Source of the DNA: CAKVLS01 sp045605365
GTDB taxonomy: Bacteria; Bacillota; Clostridia; Christensenellales; UBA1242
Reading direction: 5' to 3'
Assembly: GCA_045605365.1 (NCBI GenBank)
Contig: JAZUPV010000035.1
Coordinates: 1 to 14,563 of the forward strand
Length of the DNA: 14,563 nucleotides
The stretch's first letter is position 1, and every line of letters starts with the position of its first letter. Below are positions 5,048 to 12,641 of the stretch, one piece after another. Made by a program: the position numbers and the translations under genes. Under the pieces are notes generated by a model. The model did no database searches and was not told the DNA's origin. It saw only the letters and a list, made by a program, of their open reading frames with translations.

Positions 5048-6949
5048 TTGAAACAACTTAAATATTCTATATTATCTTTACAAAAGAGGTTATTAGTATT
5101 ATTTTTACTAATAACCTTTATTTTTTGTGCAATAGTTATACGTCTATTTGTTATACAAGGGCTCAACTCGACAAAGCTGACATTACGGGCGGCGGAGCAG
5201 TGGCTAAGAACTTTGCCATTGTCCGCTAGACGTGGCGACATAGTAGATAGTACCGGTAGCAAACTTGCCACAAGTTATACAACTTATGACGTGTACATTA
5301 GGGCAAAAGATGTCACCGACCCAGCACGTGTGGCGAGTTTTTTGTCTACACTTCTAAATTTAGATTATGACAAACTCTATCAAAAAGCCACTGACAAGTT
5401 TGTATCAGAGAGTTTGGTCAAGTTGTCTATAAGTGATAGCGTAGCTCGGCAAATTATTGATAAAAACTACAAAGGTGTGGTACTTAGCCAAAATATCGAT
5501 AGATATTATCCTTATGGTCAGTTTTTGAGCCAAATACTAGGTTATACCACTATAGACAATCAAGGGCAGTCAGGACTAGAGGCTTATTATGATATTTATC
5601 TAAAAGGTGTCAACGGCAAAAATATGACCCAGTCTACTGCTTCTGGCAAAGAGCTACAAGGCACTTTGCAGTATTATTTGCCTAGTGTAGATGGGCTAAG
5701 TATTCAACTAACAATCGATAGCAAAATACAACACATTGTAGAAAATACCCTTGCAAAAATTATGCTTGACCACAACCCAAAATCAGCTTCTATAACTATA
5801 TTAGAACCAAACAGTGGCAAAACACTTGCTATGGGTATTGCGCCTAGTTTCGACAACAACAACCCACCACGTGACAATATTTCTGCACTTATGTCACTGT
5901 CAAAAAACACCAGTGTCGTAGACGTATATGAGCCAGGGTCAACGTTTAAAATACTGACCATATCTGCTGCTCTTAGTCAAAAGTTAACTACCTTAGAAGA
6001 AAGATTTTATTGCCCAGGTTATCGTATTGTCGACGGTCAAAGAATAAAATGCTGGAGAACAATAGGTCACGGCTCTCAAACTTTGACCGAAGGTATCGCC
6101 AATTCTTGCAACTGTGTTTTTATGGATTTGGCTCTAAGACTTGGCAAAAACAAGTTGTATGATTATCTACAATCGTTTGGTATAGGCAGTCAAACTGGAG
6201 TAGATATCTTGGGCGAAAGTTCTGGGATATTGATGAATATCAACAACGTAAAAAACGTCGACCTTGCCCGTATAGGTTTTGGGCAGGCGGTAGCTGTCAC
6301 ACAGATACAACTATTGTCAGCTTTTTGTGCGGCAGTCAATGGTGGCAAACTGTATAGACCATATCTAGTAGATAATATCTATGACCAGTATAAAATCATC
6401 AAACAAAACAAACCTTTGATACTAAGCCAAGTTATAGACCAAGAAGTATCTAACCAAGTTAATAGTATGTTAGAAGGTGTGTTAAGTATCAAAAATGGCA
6501 AGTTTACCTTTGTCGAAGGTTATAGCATAGGTGGCAAGACAGGTACAGCACAAAAATACGAAAATGGCAAAATAGCCAGTGGCAAATATGTATCTAGTTT
6601 TTTTGGTACATATCCGGCTAGTAATCCGCAATATGCTATATTGTTGTGTGTTAACGAGCCATCTAGTGGGGCTTATTATGGTAGTGTAGTTGCAGCACCT
6701 TATGCAAAAGATGTCTTTAAATCTATTTTTGAATACAAAAACATACCACCTGACAACACCCAAATACAACCTACCAATATACTAGTACCCAATCTTGTCG
6801 GTATGCCATTATCACAGGCTATGACAGAGTTAGAATTAAGCAATATTTATTACGAAATTGACGGCGACGGAGATAGAGTAGTTTCACAAATACCCGCCCC
6901 AAATAGTACAATTAGTCAAAGCAGTTATGTGATAATTTCGACAAATTAA
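5048..6949 (+). CDS. spoVD: Septal/sporulation penicillin-binding protein (PbpB/SpoVD type) with PASTA domain
   Basis: This 633-aa class B PBP is a membrane-anchored DD-transpeptidase acting outside the membrane. Order: N-terminal membrane helix (about 13-36), dimerisation domain beginning at RRGDIVDSTG (61-70), transpeptidase domain with catalytic Ser298 in STFK (298-301), SCN (353-355) and KTGT (497-500), and one PASTA domain (about 577-633) opening with VPNLVGM. Length and single PASTA match B. subtilis SpoVD. Cys335 and Cys354 keep the 19-residue spacing of the redox-active Cys pair of SpoVD. Whether it serves vegetative septation, sporulation or both cannot be told; it is the only class B PBP here and is paired with FtsW. 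The start must be TTG at 5048: the frame has a stop at 5042 and no early ATG. The SD (GGGGG, 5036-5040) is weak, suggesting coupling to the FtsL-like gene. GC-rich codons cluster at 47-52. Confidence 0.93.
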   Translation: MKQLKYSILSLQKRLLVLFLLITFIFCAIVIRLFVIQGLNSTKLTLRAAEQWLRTLPLSARRGDIVDSTGSKLATSYTTYDVYIRAKDVTDPARVASFLSTLLNLDYDKLYQKATDKFVSESLVKLSISDSVARQIIDKNYKGVVLSQNIDRYYPYGQFLSQILGYTTIDNQGQSGLEAYYDIYLKGVNGKNMTQSTASGKELQGTLQYYLPSVDGLSIQLTIDSKIQHIVENTLAKIMLDHNPKSASITILEPNSGKTLAMGIAPSFDNNNPPRDNISALMSLSKNTSVVDVYEPGSTFKILTISAALSQKLTTLEERFYCPGYRIVDGQRIKCWRTIGHGSQTLTEGIANSCNCVFMDLALRLGKNKLYDYLQSFGIGSQTGVDILGESSGILMNINNVKNVDLARIGFGQAVAVTQIQLLSAFCAAVNGGKLYRPYLVDNIYDQYKIIKQNKPLILSQVIDQEVSNQVNSMLEGVLSIKNGKFTFVEGYSIGGKTGTAQKYENGKIASGKYVSSFFGTYPASNPQYAILLCVNEPSSGAYYGSVVAAPYAKDVFKSIFEYKNIPPDNTQIQPTNILVPNLVGMPLSQAMTELELSNIYYEIDGDGDRVVSQIPAPNSTISQSSYVIISTN

Positions 6950-6976
6950 GCTACAAAAATTTTATATATTTTGTTG

Positions 6977-6982
6977 TATAAT
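6977..6982 (+). promoter_or_regulatory. Possible internal promoter -10 before murE
   Basis: A perfect TATAAT lies in the 105-base gap between the PBP gene and murE, the only sizeable gap in the operon. No convincing -35 is found at 17 bases upstream (CAAAAA at 6954-6959). A second loose pair, ATGACA (6997-7002) and TACAAT (7024-7029), has too long a spacer (21). No terminator is seen in the gap. Separate transcription of the murE-mraY-murD-ftsW part is plausible but only weakly supported. Confidence 0.3.
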
Positions 6983-7054
6983 GTCTTATTTTACTTATGA
7001 CAAATTTTAGATGTGTTTTTTAGTACAATCTAGTTGTTTTTAAGGAGAATAATT

Positions 7055-8518
7055 ATGACATTAGATAATTTAATCAAAGATATTGAAGTTTTGCAGATAG
7101 TAGGTGATAGCAATGTTAAGGTAGAAGATATTATGACCGACTGCGAAATAACCACTCAAAACGCAGCATACTTTTGTTATCAAGGGGTCAATGTAGATGG
7201 TCACAACTTTTTTGACCAAGCAGTAAGTAATGGCGCAAAAGTATTGTTTGTAGAAAGAATTTTGCCTACGGATACTTTGCAAATTAGAGTAAAAAACGTT
7301 AGACAAATCATCGCAAAAGTCTGTAGCAATTTTTATCATAACCCCGACAAACAACTAAAAATAATAGGCATAACAGGTACCAATGGCAAAACAACTACAT
7401 CATATATTTTAAAAAGTATCTTGCATAGCGCCAACAAGTCAGTAGGTGTTATCGGTACTACAGCTATATACATCAATGATACTTTTTACCCAACAACTCT
7501 AACAACCCCAGACCCAAAACAACTCTTTCATACTTTTAGGCAAATGGTCGATGCTGGGGTAGAATATGTTGCTATGGAGATATCTGCCCACGCCATTGAC
7601 TTGTACAAAGTATACGGTGTAGATTTTGAAGTAGGAGTCTTTACCAATCTTACACAAGACCACTTAGATTATTTTAAAGATATGTCTACTTATGCGGCAA
7701 CCAAGCAAAAATTTTTGACAAAGTCATATTGCAAAAACTGTGTTATCAATGTAGATGACAAGTATGGTAGAGATTATTTTCATCTATGTGACACTAACAA
7801 ATTTACCTATGCTATTATGAACCCAAGCGACGTCTTTGCTCTTAATATCAAGATGGACCTTGAAGGTAGTTGTTTTATTGTTAATCTTTTTGACGATATT
7901 TTAAACTGCGACATTGCTCTTGCTGGCAAGTTTAATGTGTACAATACCTTAGGTGCAATAACTTGTGCTAAGATATTGGGCATAGACAATCGTAGCATAA
8001 TAAAAGGTATCGAAAATATAACTCAAGTAGCGGGGAGGTTTAATGTATTAGATATTAATGCGCCGTTTAAAGTAGTAGTAGATTATGCTCACACCCCTGA
8101 CGGTGTAGAAAACATTTTAAAAAATATAAAAGCCCTAACCAAAGGCAAAATTGTCACTGTATTTGGCTGTGGTGGCAATAGAGATACTACTAAACGCCCT
8201 ATAATGGGGCAAATTGCCACAAAATACAGTGACACGACAATTATTACGAGTGACAATCCGCGCTTTGAAAACCCCTATAATATAATCGAACAAATCAAAC
8301 AAGGGGTGGATATTAAAAAAGATGTCTTTGTTATAGAAAACAGAAAAGAGGCAATAATAAAAGCACTCAACAGTGCTTTTTTAAATGATGTAGTTGTTGT
8401 CTTGGGCAAAGGTTATGAAGACTATCAAGAAATCAACGGTATAAAATATCCTTTTAGTGATAGCCAAGTTGTGTATGACTACATCAAAGGTCTATCTCGC
8501 AATATAGGAGCAAAATAA
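7055..8518 (+). CDS. murE: UDP-MurNAc-tripeptide synthetase MurE, meso-diaminopimelate type
   Basis: This 487-aa cytoplasmic Mur ligase adds the third residue to UDP-MurNAc-L-Ala-D-Glu using ATP. Seen from this start: ITGTNGKTTTSY (106-117, P-loop), the EISAHAID segment (175-182), NLTQDHLDYF (198-207), a GRFN/DYAHTPDG region (327-350), and DNPRFENP (400-407). DNPR is the known signature of enzymes that choose meso-DAP; lysine-adding enzymes have a different tetrapeptide here. This implies DAP-type peptidoglycan. The ATG at 7055 sits seven bases after AAGGAGA (7042-7048). A TTG at 7034 would add seven residues that overlap this ribosome binding site and is rejected. mraY follows after two bases. 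murF, often the next gene in dcw clusters, is absent, so it must lie elsewhere or its job be covered otherwise. Confidence 0.96.
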   Translation: MTLDNLIKDIEVLQIVGDSNVKVEDIMTDCEITTQNAAYFCYQGVNVDGHNFFDQAVSNGAKVLFVERILPTDTLQIRVKNVRQIIAKVCSNFYHNPDKQLKIIGITGTNGKTTTSYILKSILHSANKSVGVIGTTAIYINDTFYPTTLTTPDPKQLFHTFRQMVDAGVEYVAMEISAHAIDLYKVYGVDFEVGVFTNLTQDHLDYFKDMSTYAATKQKFLTKSYCKNCVINVDDKYGRDYFHLCDTNKFTYAIMNPSDVFALNIKMDLEGSCFIVNLFDDILNCDIALAGKFNVYNTLGAITCAKILGIDNRSIIKGIENITQVAGRFNVLDINAPFKVVVDYAHTPDGVENILKNIKALTKGKIVTVFGCGGNRDTTKRPIMGQIATKYSDTTIITSDNPRFENPYNIIEQIKQGVDIKKDVFVIENRKEAIIKALNSAFLNDVVVVLGKGYEDYQEINGIKYPFSDSQVVYDYIKGLSRNIGAK

Positions 8519-8520
8519 TT

Positions 8521-9522
8521 TTGAAATATCTCTTAGCATTTATCATAACTTTTTTGGTAGCGATAATTATTGCGCCTATAGTTATAAAACTCACAAAAAA
8601 ACTTAAGTTTGGACAAAACATTTTGCACTATGTCGAAAACCACTCTCTAAAACAAGGTACACCTACTATGGGTGGGTTGATATTTATTGTGTCGACTATT
8701 GTCGTTTCTCTTGCTTTTGTCAACAACAATCACTCTATGGCTTTTGTTACTCTTGCGGTATTTTTTGCTTTTGGGGTGTTAGGTTTTTTAGATGATTATA
8801 TCAAGATTAAGTTCAAGCGAAACCTTGGGCTTAGACCTTATCAAAAAATCATAGGACAAGTAGCTATTAGTTTGATAGTGGCGTTGTTTGTGTATTTTAA
8901 TCCAATGATTGGTAGCAAACTTTACCTACCGTTTAGCAATGTTTTGATAGATTTTGGTTGGGGTATTATACCTATTATTATGGTTGTTTTTATCGCTACG
9001 ACCAACAGCGTCAATCTTACAGATGGTCTAGATGGACTAGCTGGTGGGGTAAGTTTTGTTTATTTGCTTGGGTTTGGGGTGATTAGTTTTATTTATTTTG
9101 ATGGTTTGACTAGTGGTTTAGAAAATACCCTTATCAACGAACAATCTAACTTAATCATCATCAACTGTTGCATACTTGGGGCTATACTTGCGTTTTTGGT
9201 GTTTAATTCTCACCCGGCAAGTATATTTATGGGGGATACGGGGTCTTTATCTCTTGGTGCACTTATAGCTTGTCTTGCGTGTTTTAGTAGGCAAAGTTTG
9301 ATTATACCGGTGCTTGGGTTTATGTTTGTGTTGTCAGCTTTATCGGTTATTATTCAGGTGGCATATTTCAAAAAAACAAAAAAGCGTATCTTTCTTATGG
9401 CGCCCCTTCATCACCATTTTGAAAAAAAAGGTAAGTATGAAACAAAGATTGTGTCCATATATATTATTATAACACTTATGCTAGCAGTGTTTAGCATAAT
9501 GTTAACTTTAATATGTAGGTGA
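8521..9522 (+). CDS. mraY: Phospho-N-acetylmuramoyl-pentapeptide transferase MraY
   Basis: This 333-aa polytopic membrane enzyme transfers phospho-MurNAc-pentapeptide to undecaprenyl phosphate, making lipid I on the inner face of the membrane. It is almost entirely hydrophobic helices with the family's conserved loops: GTPTMGG (46-52), the catalytic-site DDYIKIKFKRNLGL (91-104) with Asp91-Asp92, NSVNLTDGLDGLAGG (162-176), FMGDTGSLSLG (236-246), and PLHHHFEKKG (295-304) with the conserved His triplet. Length is usual. The start is TTG at 8521: the TAGGAG at 8505-8510 lies inside the murE end, ten bases upstream, and KYLLAFIITF is a normal MraY N-terminus. ATT at 8518 is a less likely alternative. 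murD starts four bases after the stop. Confidence 0.97.
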   Translation: MKYLLAFIITFLVAIIIAPIVIKLTKKLKFGQNILHYVENHSLKQGTPTMGGLIFIVSTIVVSLAFVNNNHSMAFVTLAVFFAFGVLGFLDDYIKIKFKRNLGLRPYQKIIGQVAISLIVALFVYFNPMIGSKLYLPFSNVLIDFGWGIIPIIMVVFIATTNSVNLTDGLDGLAGGVSFVYLLGFGVISFIYFDGLTSGLENTLINEQSNLIIINCCILGAILAFLVFNSHPASIFMGDTGSLSLGALIACLACFSRQSLIIPVLGFMFVLSALSVIIQVAYFKKTKKRIFLMAPLHHHFEKKGKYETKIVSIYIIITLMLAVFSIMLTLICR

Positions 9523-9526
9523 TACA

Positions 9527-10882
9527 ATGAAAACAAAACAATATAACTATCTTATCTTAGGCTTGTCACGTAGCGGTATGGCAAGTTATCAACTAATCTA
9601 TAACAAACATTCAAAAATATATCTTTATGACTGCAACCAACAACTAAGACAGCAGGTTTATCTTAACACTAAGGACAAAGACAATGTTTTTGTGTTGCAA
9701 TCTTTATCAAATATGATTATAGAAAAAGTTGATATAGTTATATTGAGCCCAGCATTTAGTTTAGATAATAAATATATTAAGTACGCCAACAAACTCAAAA
9801 AATTAGTCATAAGTGAACTTGAACTAGGTTATCAAAATTGCAAAAATGATTTTATCGCAATAACAGGCACCAATGGCAAAACAACTACCACTTCGCTTGT
9901 GAGTCACATACTAAATGTCGCCCGTATAAAAAATAGCGCCGTAGGCAATATCGGTGTGCCTGTATGTAGTATGATTAATAATGGGCACAAAAAAGATACT
10001 TTTGTGTGTGAAGTCAGCAGTTTTCAACTAGAAGCCATACAAACATTTAAACCAAAAATAGCAGCTATACTTAATATTGGTGTCGATCATATTGACCATC
10101 ACGGTTCACTAAACAACTATATCAAAGCAAAATATTCTATCGCAAACAATCTAAAATCTAAAGATTATCTTGTCATCAATAACAATTGTCATATCACAAA
10201 AAAACTAGTCAACAAAGTTAAGTGCCAAGTTTATTATTTTGACCAGTACAAAATGTGCAAGGGTGTATATGTGCAAGATGGCAATATATATTTTAATAAT
10301 GGTAAAAAGTCTACACTTGTTATGCCTACACAAGATATACAACTTCTTGGCAAACATAACCTTGACAATGTATTGTGTAGTATATGTTGTGCACTTTTGT
10401 ACGGAGTAAAGATCAAACACATAAAAGACGCTGTGGCTACATTTGTTGCTTTGCCACATAGGTTGCAACATATATGTACATATAATGGTATAGAATATAT
10501 CAACGATAGCAAAGCTACCAACATAGACGCTACTATAGTTGCTACGCAATCTATATCTAAACCCATCACATTAATACTAGGTGGTAGTGACAAGGGGTAT
10601 GATTATAAAGAGTTGTTTAACAACTTGCCAGACAATGTCACCAATATTGTTGGCTGTGGTCAAGTAAAACAAAAATTGTACAATAGCGCTCTATCTTGCA
10701 ACAAACAAATAACTATCTTTGATACTTTAAAACAAGCTAGCGAATATGCCGTGTATATAACCAAGCCGGGTGGGTGTGTGTTATTGTCACCAGCGAGTGC
10801 GAGTTTTGACGAGTTTGATGGTTATGCTACCCGTGGCAAAGAATTTGAAAAGTATATAAGGGAGTATTCTCGTGAAAACTAA
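9527..10882 (+). CDS. murD: UDP-N-acetylmuramoylalanine-D-glutamate ligase MurD
   Basis: This 451-aa cytoplasmic Mur ligase adds D-Glu to UDP-MurNAc-L-Ala. Order: Rossmann-like N-terminal domain with LGLSRSGMAS (11-20) binding the UDP substrate, ATPase domain with AITGTNGKTTTTS (111-123), CEVSSFQLE (161-169), NIGVDHIDHHGS (183-194), INDSKATN (325-332), LGGSDKG (351-357), and the C-terminal LLSPASASFDEFDGYATRG (419-437), close to the family's usual SPACASFD form. Val replaces the usual Pro or Thr in the segment before DHIDHHG, a mild variation. The ATG has only a weak SD (AGGTGA), four bases after the mraY stop, so coupling to mraY is likely. The last 11 bp overlap ftsW. Cytoplasmic steps before (MurC) and after (MurF) are not encoded in this window. 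Confidence 0.96.
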   Translation: MKTKQYNYLILGLSRSGMASYQLIYNKHSKIYLYDCNQQLRQQVYLNTKDKDNVFVLQSLSNMIIEKVDIVILSPAFSLDNKYIKYANKLKKLVISELELGYQNCKNDFIAITGTNGKTTTTSLVSHILNVARIKNSAVGNIGVPVCSMINNGHKKDTFVCEVSSFQLEAIQTFKPKIAAILNIGVDHIDHHGSLNNYIKAKYSIANNLKSKDYLVINNNCHITKKLVNKVKCQVYYFDQYKMCKGVYVQDGNIYFNNGKKSTLVMPTQDIQLLGKHNLDNVLCSICCALLYGVKIKHIKDAVATFVALPHRLQHICTYNGIEYINDSKATNIDATIVATQSISKPITLILGGSDKGYDYKELFNNLPDNVTNIVGCGQVKQKLYNSALSCNKQITIFDTLKQASEYAVYITKPGGCVLLSPASASFDEFDGYATRGKEFEKYIREYSREN

Positions 10883-11975
10883 AAGAAAAGTCCCTTTAAC
10901 TAGTATCTTTATACTTATTATTACTTTTTTGTTGGTTATATTTGGGGTAGTTATGGTATATAGTGCTAGTAGTTATAACGCAAGTATATATTATAACGAT
11001 GACAAATATTTTTTGTACAAACAAATCATCGGCGTAGTACTCGGTAGTATTGCAATGTTTATAACTTATCATATAGATTATAATAAATACGCCAAGTTTA
11101 AATGGTATATGGTGGCTTGTGCATTTATAATACTATTAGTTGTTTTTATACCGGGTATCGGTGTAGAAAACTATGGTGCTAGACGTTGGATAAGGTTGCC
11201 GGGGTTTACTATACAAGCTAGCGAAATAGCCAAGTTTTGCTTTATAGTCTTTTGTGCAAGTTATCTATCACAACATTATGACAAGATAAAAACTTTTAAA
11301 GGTATACTACCTATCATATTGATAGGCGGCGGTATATGTTTGCTTATATTACTTGAACCCAATATGTCTATAACAATCTGCGTTGGGCTTGTTATGATGA
11401 TAATGCTGTTTGTTGGTGGTATCAAGTTTAAGCACTTTTTGTTGTTGTTAGTACCAGCTTTATTATTAGTGCCGGTGCTGATTATTATAGAACCTTATAG
11501 ACTAAAACGTCTTATGGCGTTTATTGATCCGTGGGCGTCACCAAAAGGTGAAGGGTATCAGCTAATACAGTCACTGTATTCGTTAGGGTCAGGCGGTTTG
11601 TTTGGGGTAGGACTTTTCAACTCTAGACAAAAGTATGCCTTTTTGCCATTTGCAGAGAGCGACTTTATATTTTCTATCATTGCAGAAGAATTAGGTCTTG
11701 TCGGTGCCGTTGGGCTACTAGTAGTATTTTTTATGCTTATGTTGTTTTGCATCAAAGTAGCAAAAAACAGCCCCAACCGATTCGGCTGTTATCTAGTTAT
11801 AGGTATTATTTCGCTTATATCAGTACAAGTGCTTGTCAATGTAGCGGTAGTTAGTGCGTCTATACCACCAACAGGTTTGCCTTTACCATTTATTAGTGCA
11901 GGTAGTACGAGCCTAGTTGTTTTAATGGCTGCAATAGGCGTGGTGCTTAATGTAAACAAACAACGTATCAAATAA
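10872..11975 (+). CDS. ftsW: SEDS-family peptidoglycan polymerase FtsW
   Basis: This 367-aa multi-span membrane protein polymerises lipid II into glycan strands at the septum with its class B PBP partner, here most likely the SpoVD/PbpB-type protein of the same operon. Conserved SEDS parts: VVMVYSAS (26-33), GARRWI (102-107), IQASEIAK (114-121), EPNMS (162-166), KGEGYQLIQSLYSLGSGGLFG (spanning 225-245), then LPFAESDFIFSIIAEELG (258-275) with the essential Asp264, and PPTGLPLPFISAGSTS near the C-terminus. The final motif has AGST where many homologues have YGGSS or AGGTS. GTG at 10872 is chosen because GGGAG (10860-10864) lies seven bases upstream and the N-terminus then reads as a short basic tail before helix 1; it overlaps murD by 11 bp. 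RodA is the alternative assignment, but dcw position favours FtsW. A terminator follows directly. Confidence 0.94.
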   Translation: MKTKRKVPLTSIFILIITFLLVIFGVVMVYSASSYNASIYYNDDKYFLYKQIIGVVLGSIAMFITYHIDYNKYAKFKWYMVACAFIILLVVFIPGIGVENYGARRWIRLPGFTIQASEIAKFCFIVFCASYLSQHYDKIKTFKGILPIILIGGGICLLILLEPNMSITICVGLVMMIMLFVGGIKFKHFLLLLVPALLLVPVLIIIEPYRLKRLMAFIDPWASPKGEGYQLIQSLYSLGSGGLFGVGLFNSRQKYAFLPFAESDFIFSIIAEELGLVGAVGLLVVFFMLMLFCIKVAKNSPNRFGCYLVIGIISLISVQVLVNVAVVSASIPPTGLPLPFISAGSTSLVVLMAAIGVVLNVNKQRIK

Positions 11976-11991
11976 GACTCTTTTTATAAAC

Positions 11992-12024
11992 AAGTGCATA
12001 CAATTTGTATGCATTTTTTTTGTT
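11992..12024 (+). terminator. Strong rho-independent terminator ending the dcw operon
   Basis: An 11-bp stem (11992-12002 with 12006-12016, one G-U pair) has the core GCATACA/TGTATGC, a 3-base loop, and a run of eight T from 12014. It begins 16 bases after the ftsW stop and so closes the operon before murG, murC or ftsZ homologues could follow. Confidence 0.9.
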
Positions 12025-12027
12025 TAG

Positions 12028-12036
12028 TGGTATAAT
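12028..12036 (+). promoter_or_regulatory. Extended -10 promoter of the 141-aa protein gene
   Basis: TGGTATAAT combines a perfect TATAAT (12031-12036) with the TGn extension (12028-12030). The region where a -35 would fall lies in the stem of the ftsW terminator and does not match consensus, as is common for extended -10 promoters. It starts only about four bases after the terminator. Confidence 0.6.
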
Positions 12037-12111
12037 GTAAATATAACAAAAGTAACTTTTATCTAAGATAAAGGTTAAATGTTATTTATAGAGTTATTAA
12101 CTGGAGAGTAT

Positions 12112-12537
12112 ATGAATATAACTAGAGAGTATATAAAAGAATATTTAGACAGTGCTTTTAAGAAGACAAACTATTTTAAACAAACTAGACCAAATCTCAA
12201 TCTTGAAGCGTTAAAAACTATGACTGTAGAAGATTTAGATTTTCTTAACTGTTTAAAAGATGTTGTTGTGTTAATAAAAAAAGAATATGAAACTCTTGTA
12301 TCTAACCCAAAATGGGAGCCAAGCAATAGGCAAAAAGCTATGCTAGATTCTCTAAAGATTATTGTTGAAGATTTAAAAGACGAAAAACTAAAAAATAATA
12401 GCAAAACAAGATATTTAAAGCTTTATGAAGATTTTTATTGGTCTGTGTGGGATTATTTTGAAGATTATAACAACTTAGACAAAACAATATATAAAGAAGA
12501 AGTCGATAAAATATTACCTATATTTGAAATTTTTTAG
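12112..12537 (+). CDS. Small helical protein of unknown function
   Basis: I do not recognise this 141-aa protein. It is highly charged (many Lys, Glu, Asp), rich in Leu, Tyr and Phe, with no Pro/Gly-rich loops of note, no membrane segment and no signal peptide, so a soluble helical bundle is likely. Segments such as DSLKIIVEDLKDEKLKN show the heptad-like alternation of an amphipathic helix. The ATG at 12112 is chosen because GGAGAG (12103-12108) sits five bases upstream. An in-frame ATG at 12079 would add eleven residues and has a poorer SD. It has its own extended -10 promoter and its own terminator, so it is an independent unit unrelated in transcription to the dcw genes. Function could be anything from an immunity-type partner to a housekeeping protein; nothing in the sequence decides. 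Confidence 0.75.
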   Translation: MNITREYIKEYLDSAFKKTNYFKQTRPNLNLEALKTMTVEDLDFLNCLKDVVVLIKKEYETLVSNPKWEPSNRQKAMLDSLKIIVEDLKDEKLKNNSKTRYLKLYEDFYWSVWDYFEDYNNLDKTIYKEEVDKILPIFEIF

Positions 12538-12562
12538 TTGACTACACAATAAAGTTAAACAA

Positions 12563-12599
12563 AAAAACGTATATAAATTGTATACGTTTTTATTTTTTT
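12563..12599 (+). terminator. Rho-independent terminator after the 141-aa protein gene
   Basis: A perfect 11-bp stem, AAAAACGTATA (12563-12573) with its exact complement (12581-12591), has a 7-base loop and is followed by a T tract (12593-12599). The A-run on the left arm means it may also act on the opposite strand. Confidence 0.85.
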
Positions 12600-12641
12600 A
12601 TGTTATTATAAATTATATAAAACTGGTTGGAGTTATAAACT

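Noticed and set aside
5044..5061. ATG overlapping the FtsL-like stop as the PBP start
   Set aside because: This frame ends after five codons and is not the frame of the PBP.
6953..6974. AT hairpin between the PBP gene and murE as a terminator
   Set aside because: The stem is six weak A-T-rich pairs (ACAAAA with TTTTGT) with no U tract after it, so readthrough is expected.
7034..7054. TTG start for murE seven codons upstream
   Set aside because: The added residues overlap the AAGGAGA ribosome binding site that serves the ATG at 7055.
10205..10593. Minus-strand reading frames of 114 and 119 codons inside murD
   Set aside because: They overlap each other and a clear murD, have no ribosome binding site, and their Cys/Tyr-rich composition is typical of antisense to an AT-rich gene.
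12079..12111. ATG at 12079 as the start of the 141-aa protein
   Set aside because: The later ATG at 12112 has a better placed GGAGAG; the earlier one has only AAGG at short spacing. Not excluded, only less likely.
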